A stretch of 6,891 bases of DNA from Acidobacteriota bacterium. GTDB taxonomy: Bacteria; Acidobacteriota; Vicinamibacteria; Vicinamibacterales; 2-12-FULL-66-21. Shown in pieces: positions 1 to 6,891 of this stretch (the stretch's first letter is position 1; each line of letters begins with the position of its first letter). The position numbers and the translations under genes were made by a program. The notes under the pieces were generated by a model. That model made no database searches. It had not been told where the DNA came from and saw only the letters and a program-made list of their open reading frames with translations. The stretch is taken from NCBI GenBank assembly GCA_013697225.1, contig JACCXG010000384.1, forward strand, positions 1 through 6,891, written 5' to 3'.

Positions 1-224
1 GAGGGGCGATCGGGGGGCTCGCAGCCTGGGCAGCCTTCGACGGCTACCAGACGGCGACGATGAACTGGCAGTCCTTCAGTCAGGTGGCGTTCGCTTTTGC
101 AGTCACCCCGTCGCTGCTCCTGCGCGGCCTTCTTTACGCTGCGCTCATGGGTCTGCTGGGGGGGCTGCTTCCCGCAGTCCGTGCCGCGCGGCTGCCGGTG
201 GTCACAGCGCTCCGGCAGCTCTGA
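1..224 (+). CDS. ABC transporter permease, FtsX/MacB family (C-terminal end, 5' truncated)
   Basis: Only the last 73 or so residues are present; the reading frame is open from base 3 to a TGA at 222-224. The visible part contains the motif FDGYQTATMNWQSFSQVAFAF followed by a hydrophobic segment (LLLRGLLYAALMGLLGGLLP) and the ending PAVRAARLPVVTALRQL. A last transmembrane helix followed by P-AxRAAR-x-P-x-x-ALR is the classic C-terminus of FtsX-like permease domains, found in MacB, LolC/E and related exporters of the inner membrane. Such proteins work with an ABC ATPase and often a periplasmic adaptor to move lipoproteins, peptides or drugs by a mechanotransmission mechanism. The partner genes must lie to the left of the window, so the substrate cannot be guessed. 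The frame and ending are seen directly; the family is a firm inference. Confidence 0.85.
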   Translation, partial: GAIGGLAAWAAFDGYQTATMNWQSFSQVAFAFAVTPSLLLRGLLYAALMGLLGGLLPAVRAARLPVVTALRQL

Positions 225-474
225 GGCCCGCTTCTTCTCTAACCTGCGTTCGGTTTCCACACACGGAACGACGCACCAGCGTACATTTCCAGACGTCCGA
301 AGTTCAGCTCTCCTGCTGCCGGCCCGAGCCGAGGGTCATCGTAACTTCTTCCCGCTGTTTGACTAGCTGGGATTCCACAGGCCCGCATGGAACCATACTC
401 CCCTCCAGTGAGGGTGGGAACGGGCGTTGCTTCATTCAGGGACACAGCAATACGGTTTCGCAAGGAGTGTCCCG
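225..474. other. Intergenic region without a recognisable gene
   Basis: This 250-base gap lies between the permease stop and the small winged-helix-like gene. I see no convincing coding frame. A small hairpin CCCTC-CAGT-GAGGG sits at 401-414. A TTGACT hexamer at 359-364 resembles a -35 element but has no -10 at proper spacing. TTGCTT at 427-432 with AATACG at 449-454 is only a weak promoter-like pair. The region probably holds the end of the permease transcript and the promoter and leader of the next gene, but neither can be placed with confidence. Confidence 0.4.
462..467 (+). promoter_or_regulatory. Ribosome binding site deciding the start at 475
   Basis: AAGGAG lies 7 bases before ATG 475. 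A longer frame from a TTG at 427 is open, but it lacks a comparable site and its extra 16 residues are not protein-like, so ATG 475 is preferred. Confidence 0.75.
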
Positions 475-663
475 ATGGGTGTAAATGAAGTGCTCCAGCG
501 GATCCAGGGTGAGTACCTCGAGATGCCAGGTCTTCGGCTGACCGCCGCGCAAGCCCAGCGACTGTGGGGGCTGGACCGTGAGGTCTGCCAGGCCCTGCTC
601 GACGCACTCATCGATGCGAAGTTCCTCTGCCGGACCCGCGATGGTGCGTTCGTCCGGGATTGA
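475..663 (+). CDS. Small winged-helix-like protein of unknown function (62 aa)
   Basis: This is a complete 62-residue protein with an ATG start and an AAGGAG ribosome binding site. The order is: an amphipathic N-terminal helix (about residues 3-17, VNEVLQRIQGEYLEM); LTAAQAQRLWGL (22-33), which resembles the second helix of a helix-turn-helix; LDREVCQALLDALIDAKFL (33-51), a likely recognition helix; and CRTRDGAFVRD (52-62), which would make a short beta-hairpin wing. This layout resembles a minimal winged-helix DNA-binding domain, but no effector or dimerisation domain is present. I recall similar short proteins as uncharacterised ORFs in Acidobacteriota-type genomes; this is unverified. It stands alone, with gaps of 250 bases upstream and 201 bases downstream. 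A GGGCGCGCCC palindrome (666-675) lies two bases past the stop. It could be a small transcription regulator or a protein-interaction module; the sequence alone does not decide. Confidence 0.75.
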   Translation: MGVNEVLQRIQGEYLEMPGLRLTAAQAQRLWGLDREVCQALLDALIDAKFLCRTRDGAFVRD

Positions 664-738
664 TGGGGCGCGCCCGCGTGCGACGCTCGGGCCGCGCAAT
701 CAGAAGCTCGCCGTCGCGTAGACTCTCTGCTCACCGGT

Positions 739-780
739 GCCGGCCGGCTGACCACCAGCCTCGTCAGCCAGAACGCCGGC
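739..780. other. Compound hairpin in intergenic region
   Basis: GCCGGC at 739-744 pairs with GCCGGC at 775-780. Inside it, GGCTGAC at 746-752 pairs with GTCAGCC at 763-769 around a 10-base loop, leaving a small internal bulge. This two-part stem lies downstream of the small winged-helix-like gene and could help terminate or stabilise its transcript. No U-tract follows, so a factor-independent terminator is not proven. Confidence 0.4.
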
Positions 781-821
781 TCCCATCCCCCACCCCGGGC
801 AACAGCCCGCGGCCAGGCAGA

Positions 822-852
822 TCGAAGGTTGAGGGAATCCCTCGACCTTCGA
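822..852. terminator. Strong inverted repeat between convergent genes, probable bidirectional terminator
   Basis: TCGAAGGTTGAGGG (822-835) pairs with CCCTCGACCTTCGA (839-852) across a three-base loop. All 14 positions pair, with a single T-G wobble. It lies 12 bases past the stop of the minus-strand peroxiredoxin gene and about 160 bases past the stop of the plus-strand small gene, the expected place for a shared terminator. Neither strand has a run of T after the stem, so it may act with Rho or as a 3'-end stabiliser rather than as a canonical intrinsic terminator. A smaller stem, CGGGC-AACA-GCCCG, lies at 796-809. Confidence 0.6.
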
Positions 853-864
853 CATCACTCCGCA

Positions 865-1335
865 TCAGGAGCGGCCCAGCCCGCTGAGCGCCTCCATGAA
901 ATCCTCGTTCGAGGGCTGTTCCGGAATGTCGTAAACCTTCGACCAGGCGATCCGCCCCTCCTTGTCGACGACGAAGACGGCGCGCTCGGAGATGCCGTCA
1001 TGTGGCCTGTACACGCCATACCGCTGCGCGACGTCACCGTGCGGATGGAAGTCGCTCAGCAGATCGAACGAGATGGCTCCGAGCGTGTTCGCCCAGGCCG
1101 CTTTCGCCGGCTGAGGGTCGGTGCTGATGCCGAGCACCACCGCGTCCGACTCGTCGATCCTGACCCTGTCCGATTCGTAGCCGCACATCTGGCTCGCACA
1201 CACAGGCGTGAACGCCAACGGGTGGAAGGCGAGCACGACGCTCTTCTTCCCACGGTAGTCGGACAGCCGGACGGTGCCGCCGCGGTGGCTGGGCAGCTCG
1301 AAGTCAGGGGCTTCATCTCCTGGACGGGGGGCCAT
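865..1335 (-). CDS. Peroxiredoxin (AhpC/TSA superfamily, Bcp/AhpE-like thiol peroxidase)
   Basis: The product (156 aa) is a full-length thioredoxin-fold peroxidase that would reduce hydrogen peroxide and organic hydroperoxides in the cytoplasm. It begins PxPGDEAPDFELP, the usual peroxiredoxin opening. The active-site loop HPLAFTPVC gives the P-x-x-x-T-x-x-C signature, with the peroxidatic cysteine at Cys46, Thr43 beside it and the conserved Arg at about 118 (ISERAVFVVD). A second cysteine, Cys51, lies five residues on, as in Bcp/PrxQ enzymes that form an intramolecular disulfide, whereas the PLAFTP loop resembles one-Cys AhpE enzymes. ATG 1335 follows AAGGAG at three bases. It is the last gene of a leftward unit, 33 bases after the secreted-protein gene, with a strong hairpin just beyond its stop. 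The superfamily is certain; the subclass is less so. Confidence 0.93.
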   Translation of the reverse strand: MAPRPGDEAPDFELPSHRGGTVRLSDYRGKKSVVLAFHPLAFTPVCASQMCGYESDRVRIDESDAVVLGISTDPQPAKAAWANTLGAISFDLLSDFHPHGDVAQRYGVYRPHDGISERAVFVVDKEGRIAWSKVYDIPEQPSNEDFMEALSGLGRS

Positions 1336-1368
1336 AGTCTCCTTGTTCTCGACTTCTCGACGTGCGAA

Positions 1369-2178
1369 TCAGCGGGCGCGGTAGGGAGCGAGGGGCGGGG
1401 CGGCGCCGGGCGCAGTGGCAATGGTCGCAATGTAGATGGTGCCCGGACTTCCCGTCCGGGAGTACACGGGGAATCCGTTGTGGTCCCCTATGCGGGTGAG
1501 GCCTTCATCAGGCGCCACCGCCCGCCCCGCCGAGAACCACCTGGTACCGGCAAAATCCACGAAGACGTCATTCAGTCCGACCGGTTTCCGGGCGGTCACG
1601 AGTGCCCGCGCTGAGGGGCGGACGGCCGGGAGGGAGGCCACTCCGCTCGTCCCGGTCACCTGTGGGTCTGCCGGGAACTCCGCGGGAGCGGAGGGCAGTT
1701 CGGCGGAGACGGGTCGGCCCGTCAACCCGACCGGACTTCCTGTGGGAGGAGCCGCGGCGCGCAGGGGTTCGTCCTCCCGGCGTTCCGCGGCCGGGAGGAC
1801 CACCGGGAAGGAAGGAGCCGTGCTGCCGACGGTCCCGGCAAGGTCGCCGGCGCGGCGTCGTTCATACGGGCGCACCACTCCACCGGGCAGCGGAACATAG
1901 ATGATGCTCCCCGGTTCCTGCGTGGTCCGCGTGTAGAACGGAATATTCCCAATCTGGCCGCTGAGAACCATCTCGTTGCCGTGGAAGTGCACCACCGGGC
2001 CTGATGGGTGGTAGACACGGCCGCCGACCGTGATCGGATCGGCGCGCAGGTACCACTCTTCGTGCTCGGCGGTTGCGGCCGGAGAGGGAGTCGGCCGCAT
2101 CGCAATCTGCGCGTGCGCCGGAACCCCGCTGCCCACCAGGAGCGCGACGATGCAGAAGTACGAAAACCGATGTGTCAT
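1369..2178 (-). CDS. Secreted protein of unknown function with a duplicated module
   Basis: The 269-residue product starts with a clear signal peptide: basic THR, a hydrophobic stretch FCIVALLVGSGV and an AHA-Q cleavage site after about residue 23, so it is probably exported. Two related segments follow. The first (about 49-107) has GGRVYHPSG...QIGNIPFYTRT...PGSIIYVP...RPYER. The second (about 206-268) has AGTRWFSAG...RIGDHNGFPVYSRT...PGTIYIAT...APYRAR. Shared positions include G-x-R-aromatic, IG, P-x-Y-x-R-T, PG-x-I-x-Y and a final PY-x-R. A Pro/Ala-rich, low-complexity linker (about 108-200) separates them. I do not recognise a named domain; no catalytic or metal-binding motif is obvious. 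It sits between a metallo-hydrolase gene (54-base gap) and a peroxiredoxin gene (33-base gap) on the same strand. Start ATG 2178 is preceded by GAGG at about eight bases. Confidence 0.8.
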   Translation of the reverse strand: MTHRFSYFCIVALLVGSGVPAHAQIAMRPTPSPAATAEHEEWYLRADPITVGGRVYHPSGPVVHFHGNEMVLSGQIGNIPFYTRTTQEPGSIIYVPLPGGVVRPYERRRAGDLAGTVGSTAPSFPVVLPAAERREDEPLRAAAPPTGSPVGLTGRPVSAELPSAPAEFPADPQVTGTSGVASLPAVRPSARALVTARKPVGLNDVFVDFAGTRWFSAGRAVAPDEGLTRIGDHNGFPVYSRTGSPGTIYIATIATAPGAAPPLAPYRAR

Positions 2179-2232
2179 ATGGCTGGCCTCGGTTTCAGAG
2201 CTACAAGCGACATGCCACCTCGGCGGCTCGGG

Positions 2233-3177
2233 TCAGAACCCGCGCTTCCGCCAGTAGCGCGCGAGCCCCTGCCACGAATAGGCGATGCTCCCCGCCCGGC
2301 GGTACTGTTCCGCTTCGGTCACTCCCACCGTCCGCTGGAGGTCCTCGGTCGCCTCCGCGACAAACGCGTCCTGCTGCTCGGGCTCGGTAAGCCTCCCGTC
2401 GCGGAGCAGCCGCCGGACTGCCGCATTCCACTGGGCGAGGCGCTCGTTGAATTGCTGAAAGTGGGGGCGTGCGCCGTGAAAGGGACCGAAGTGTGTCAGG
2501 AACAGGGTGTCGGGATCCCATGCGAGGATGCGCTCCTCGCTCGTCCGCCAAGCCTCGAGATCGACGTCGGGCGGGGGGGAGGCGGGCATGACGTAGGCGC
2601 CACTGCCCCGCCGGATGCCTGCGGTGTCGCCGACGAAGGCAATCCCGCTCGACGGCTCGAAGTAGGTGACGTGATGGGAGGCATGGCCCGGGGTATACGC
2701 GACGCGGAGTTCGCGCCCGCCGGCAGAAAGCGTCTCCCCTCCGTGGAGGATTCGCAGGCGGTCCGCCGGGACGGGCAGGATCTCTCCCCAGAGCCGCTCC
2801 ATGTCCTGCCCATACAGCCGCGAAGCGCTGGCGATCAGCTTTGCGGGATCGGCCAGATGCGGCGCCCCGCGCGCGTGCACGTACACCTCGATCGCCGGGT
2901 TCTCCTTCAGCAGGCTGCCCGTCGCGCCGGCATGATCCAGATGGATGTGGGTCAGGAGGATGTGGCGGACGTCCCCGACGGCGAGCCCCTGCCGGGACAG
3001 GCGATCGCGGAGCGTCGCCAGGCTCGTGGACGGCCCCGGATCGACAAGCGCCGCCCCCGGCGTCCCGTGCAGCACGGCTGTCGCGATGATCTCGGGATGG
3101 CCGAGAAACTCCAGATCGACGTAATGAATACCGGGTGCGAGAGGAATCATCGGCGTGGCATCGGCGGGTGCCGGCAT
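2233..3177 (-). CDS. Metallo-beta-lactamase-fold hydrolase
   Basis: The product (314 aa) has every metal-binding motif of the MBL superfamily: THIHLDHAG at 76-84 (His77, His79, Asp81, His82), GHASHH with His165, GDTAG with Asp184, and LTHFGP with His229. These residues bind two metal ions, usually zinc, and activate water for hydrolysis. No signal peptide is seen, so it should be cytoplasmic. The N-terminal part (VDPGPSTSLATLRDRL) and the motif order resemble glyoxalase II-like and generic MBL-fold proteins rather than true beta-lactamases. The C-terminal 80 residues are helical and may cap the active site. Substrate is unknown. ATG 3177 was used; Met10 (ATG at 3148-3150) is an alternative, and neither has a clear ribosome binding site. 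It is the first gene of the leftward three-gene unit and is divergent from clpS, only 34 bases away. Confidence 0.92.
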   Translation of the reverse strand: MPAPADATPMIPLAPGIHYVDLEFLGHPEIIATAVLHGTPGAALVDPGPSTSLATLRDRLSRQGLAVGDVRHILLTHIHLDHAGATGSLLKENPAIEVYVHARGAPHLADPAKLIASASRLYGQDMERLWGEILPVPADRLRILHGGETLSAGGRELRVAYTPGHASHHVTYFEPSSGIAFVGDTAGIRRGSGAYVMPASPPPDVDLEAWRTSEERILAWDPDTLFLTHFGPFHGARPHFQQFNERLAQWNAAVRRLLRDGRLTEPEQQDAFVAEATEDLQRTVGVTEAEQYRRAGSIAYSWQGLARYWRKRGF

Positions 3178-3190
3178 CTTACATCAGGGC

Positions 3191-3199
3191 TGCTACAAT
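3191..3199 (+). promoter_or_regulatory. Possible extended -10 promoter element for clpS
   Basis: TGCTACAAT matches the extended -10 pattern TGnTAnnnT, with TACAAT differing from TATAAT at one position. No good -35 lies 16-18 bases upstream. A start about seven bases downstream would fall near 3206, leaving only about five bases before ATG 3212 and cutting off the ribosome binding site. It may therefore give an almost leaderless transcript or be a chance match. Confidence 0.3.
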
Positions 3200-3200
3200 C

Positions 3201-3206
3201 GAGGTG
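3201..3206 (+). promoter_or_regulatory. Ribosome binding site deciding the clpS start
   Basis: GAGGTG lies five bases before ATG 3212. An upstream in-frame start at 3155 would overlap the divergent hydrolase gene and add 19 residues that do not resemble ClpS, so 3212 is chosen. Confidence 0.6.
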
Positions 3207-3211
3207 CAGGC

Positions 3212-3526
3212 ATGGCCGCACCAGATCGCCAGACATCGGGTGAAGTCCTCGAACGCTCGGAGCAGCAAACGAAGAAGCCGGAGCTCTACAAGGTGCTCCT
3301 GCTGAACGACGACTACACCACCATGGAGTTCGTCGTCGAGGTCCTGGAGAGCGTCTTCCACAAGGGTCCAGCTGAAGCGTATCGCATCATGCTGGCGGTG
3401 CACACCCAGGGCAAGGGGTTGTGCGGCGTATATTCGTTCGAGGTGGCGGAAACAAAAGTGGCCACGGTGGTGGAGCGCGCACGGGAGAACGGTTTCCCGC
3501 TCCGGGCAGCAATGGAGCCGGAGTAG
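3212..3526 (+). CDS. clpS: ATP-dependent Clp protease adaptor protein ClpS
   Basis: The product is 104 residues, close to E. coli ClpS (106). ClpS binds proteins bearing N-end-rule N-terminal residues and hands them to ClpA for unfolding and degradation by ClpP in the cytoplasm. After a flexible N-terminal tail (1-23), needed in known ClpS proteins for delivery, the folded domain begins PELYKVLLLNDDYTTMEFVVEVL. Asn32, Asp33 and Asp34 match the residues that grip the substrate alpha-amine, Met38 the gatekeeper at the specificity pocket, and His64 (AVHTQGKG) the other pocket residue. GVYSFEVAETKV (72-83) includes the ClpA-contacting face. It lies 58 bases upstream of clpA on the same strand, the usual clpS-clpA arrangement, which strengthens the call. 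Confidence 0.97.
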   Translation: MAAPDRQTSGEVLERSEQQTKKPELYKVLLLNDDYTTMEFVVEVLESVFHKGPAEAYRIMLAVHTQGKGLCGVYSFEVAETKVATVVERARENGFPLRAAMEPE

Positions 3527-3538
3527 GGGGGCAGGCGC

Positions 3539-3577
3539 AAAGGGGAAAAGGGAAAAGGGAAGAAAAGGAAGAAGGGA
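3539..3577 (+). promoter_or_regulatory. 39-base purine-only tract carrying the clpA ribosome binding site
   Basis: The clpS-clpA gap contains 39 consecutive A/G bases built from GGGAAAA-like units. It has several Shine-Dalgarno-like cores; the last, AAGGG at 3572-3576, lies eight bases before the GTG start at 3585. The tract could be a ribosome standby or loading site that raises clpA translation. It is also the kind of simple sequence that can slip during replication. Confidence 0.55.
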
Positions 3578-3584
3578 TCCACGC

Positions 3585-5915
<2,331 letters not shown>

Positions 5916-5939
5916 CACGGAAGGCAGATCAGCAGAGCC

Positions 5940-6542
5940 ATGGCAGACCAGGAATACGAGGTCCCGGTGAAGGTCGTCGACCGCCGCTGGTGGGCCAATC
6001 AGGACGCTCAGGGCCAGGCAACCGCCACAGGCGAAACGTCATCCTCTTCGCGGAAGCCGACTTTTGTCGAGGACCTCGAGGCGCAGCTGGCCGAGAAGGA
6101 CCGCCAGCTGCAGGATGCGATCGCCCGCTACCGCCAGGCGGCGACAGAGTTCGAGGAATCGCGGCTGCGCCTCCGCCGGGAGATTGGCAAGGACATCGAA
6201 CGCGGGCGCCGCGAGATTCTTGCGGATCTGCTCGAGGTGGTAGACAACCTGGATCGCGCCATCCAGGCAGCAAACACGGATACCGCAGGCGACCGCCTGG
6301 ACTCGCTCCGACAGGGGGTCGACATGGTCAGGCGGCAGTTCCTCGCGAAGCTGGAAGGATTCGGCGTCACGCGGATTGAATCGGAGGGCCGGGCCTTCGA
6401 TCCCGCCCTTCACGAGGCAATCTCCGCAGTGCCGGCTGCCAGCTCCGATCAGGACGGCGTGATCGTCGGTGTGGTCCGCCAGGGGTACCGTATCGGTGAG
6501 GACGTGCTGAGGCCCGCGTCCGTCGCCGTGGCCAAGGCCTGA
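5940..6542 (+). CDS. grpE: GrpE, nucleotide exchange factor of DnaK
   Basis: The product (200 aa, usual size) releases ADP from the DnaK chaperone so that substrate can leave, in the cytoplasm. After a disordered tail (about 1-40) comes a long charged coiled coil (about 43-90, VEDLEAQLAEKDRQLQDAI), then the dimerising helical bundle with LLEVVDNLDRAIQAA (97-111), then the C-terminal beta domain that contacts DnaK. The GrpE signature is intact: FDPALHEAI (153-161), a 20-residue spacer, then GYRIGEDVLRPA (182-193). The gene begins 24 bases after clpA and is probably cotranscribed with it, linking refolding with degradation. dnaK, dnaJ and hrcA, frequent neighbours of grpE, are not next to it on the right, where a sulfurtransferase starts. 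The ribosome binding site is weak: GGAAGG is about 15 bases away and AGAG is closer. No CIRCE operator is visible. Confidence 0.95.
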   Translation: MADQEYEVPVKVVDRRWWANQDAQGQATATGETSSSSRKPTFVEDLEAQLAEKDRQLQDAIARYRQAATEFEESRLRLRREIGKDIERGRREILADLLEVVDNLDRAIQAANTDTAGDRLDSLRQGVDMVRRQFLAKLEGFGVTRIESEGRAFDPALHEAISAVPAASSDQDGVIVGVVRQGYRIGEDVLRPASVAVAKA

Positions 6543-6556
6543 AGGACTGGCTCCCT

Positions 6557-6574
6557 GGACCGGCCGCGCGGTTC
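6557..6574 (+). terminator. Weak hairpin downstream of grpE
   Basis: GGACCG (6557-6562) pairs with CGGTTC (6569-6574), with one G-T wobble, around a GC-rich six-base loop. It starts 14 bases past the grpE stop. No U-tract follows, so termination here is only a possibility. Confidence 0.3.
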
Positions 6575-6632
6575 TTCGCCGTCAGCCCCCGCGACCTTGC
6601 GCTCCCACGGCGGAGTGGTGACTGTTCGAGCA

Positions 6633-6638
6633 CATAAT
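6633..6638 (+). promoter_or_regulatory. Possible -10 element for the sulfurtransferase gene
   Basis: CATAAT matches TATAAT at five of six positions. It would place a transcript start near 6645, giving a leader of about 22 bases that includes the GGAG site. No convincing -35 is seen at normal spacing, so the call is tentative. Confidence 0.3.
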
Positions 6639-6653
6639 GTGGGTTTTCCAGAC

Positions 6654-6657
6654 GGAG
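6654..6657 (+). promoter_or_regulatory. Ribosome binding site deciding the start at 6667
   Basis: GGAG lies nine bases before ATG 6667. An in-frame ATG at 6637 has no such site and would add the unlikely sequence MWVFQTEKHH, so 6667 is preferred. Confidence 0.6.
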
Positions 6658-6666
6658 AAGCATCAT

Positions 6667-6891
6667 ATGAGCGCCAGTATTGAAGAGAAGGGATACGCCA
6701 GGCCCGAGGTTCTCGCGAGTACCGACTGGGTCGCCGAGCACCTGGAGGATCCGGCAGTCCGGCACATCGAGTCCAATGAGGACACGCTGCTCTACGCCGC
6801 AGGGCACATTCCGGGGGCCGTGCACGTGGACTGGACCTCCGACCTCAACGACCAGATTCGCCGCGACTACATCACGCGGGAAGGGTTCGAG
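6667..6891 (+). CDS. Thiosulfate/3-mercaptopyruvate sulfurtransferase, rhodanese family (N-terminal part)
   Basis: The first 75 residues are present; the frame is still open at the right edge. It reads MSASIEEKGYARPEVLASTD, then WVAEHLEDPAVRHIESNEDT, then LLYAAGHIPGAVHVDWTSDL, then NDQIRRDYITREGFE. The pattern E-x-x-x-D-T-x-x-Y-x-x-GHIPGA-x-x-x-DW-x-x-DL-x-D-x-x-RD is the N-terminal, non-catalytic rhodanese domain of two-domain sulfurtransferases such as SseA or mycobacterial CysA-type enzymes. These transfer sulfane sulfur from thiosulfate or 3-mercaptopyruvate to cyanide or thiols. The catalytic cysteine loop lies in the second domain, outside the window, so activity and exact substrate cannot be judged. 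The gap of 124 bases from grpE, with its own possible -10 element, suggests separate transcription. Confidence 0.9.
   Translation, partial: MSASIEEKGYARPEVLASTDWVAEHLEDPAVRHIESNEDTLLYAAGHIPGAVHVDWTSDLNDQIRRDYITREGFE

Noticed and set aside
359..364. TTGACT resembling a -35 element
   Set aside because: No -10-like hexamer lies 15-19 bases downstream.
666..675. GGGCGCGCCC perfect palindrome after the small gene
   Set aside because: Short GC palindromes are frequent by chance at this composition, and it has no loop to form a transcript hairpin.
829..1614. Long plus-strand open frame (261 codons)
   Set aside because: It is antisense to the peroxiredoxin and secreted-protein genes, has Arg/Gly-rich composition without motifs, and is explained by high GC content.
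2008..3243. Plus-strand open frame of 411 codons
   Set aside because: It is antisense to the MBL hydrolase, which has all its metal-binding motifs, and runs through the clpS start. Its product has no recognisable domain.
6367..6825. Minus-strand open frame of 152 codons over the end of grpE and the sulfurtransferase start
   Set aside because: Both plus-strand proteins carry family signatures in this stretch; the antisense product has none.

Overview
The window is ordinary, densely packed, GC-rich bacterial chromosome. Third codon positions strongly favour G or C, intergenic gaps are short, and no mobile elements, tRNAs, rRNAs or CRISPR arrays are visible. The gene styles (a MacB/FtsX-type permease tail, a tiny winged-helix-like protein, a GrpE with a KVVDRRWW-type N-terminus, a secreted protein with a repeated QIG/RIG...P-Y-R...IY module) suggest an Acidobacteriota-like soil or environmental bacterium, perhaps Vicinamibacteria. 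This is an inference from style, not proof. No previously undescribed multi-gene system can be demonstrated here.

Left part (1-864). The C-terminal end of an FtsX-family ABC-transporter permease runs in from the left edge and stops at 224. A 250-base gap without a gene follows. Next comes a 62-residue winged-helix-like protein (475-663) with a strong ribosome binding site. A 201-base gap between convergent genes then holds three successive hairpins, the last a near-perfect 14-bp stem that probably ends transcription from one or both sides.

Middle part, minus strand (865-3177). Three genes read leftward in the order metallo-beta-lactamase-fold hydrolase, secreted protein of unknown function with an internally duplicated module, and thiol peroxidase (peroxiredoxin, Bcp/AhpE-like). 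The gaps of 54 and 33 bases suggest one transcription unit. Their joint role is unknown.

Right part, plus strand (3212-6891). clpS, clpA and grpE follow one another. ClpS selects N-degron substrates and delivers them to the ClpA unfoldase, which feeds the ClpP protease. GrpE is the nucleotide exchange factor of the DnaK chaperone. Together they form a protein quality-control cluster joining degradation with refolding; clpP and dnaK are not in the window. clpS is separated from the divergent hydrolase gene by only 34 bases. A 39-base uninterrupted purine tract lies between clpS and clpA and contains the clpA ribosome binding site. After grpE, a 124-base gap with a weak hairpin and a possible -10 element precedes the start of a thiosulfate/3-mercaptopyruvate sulfurtransferase (rhodanese) that runs off the right edge.
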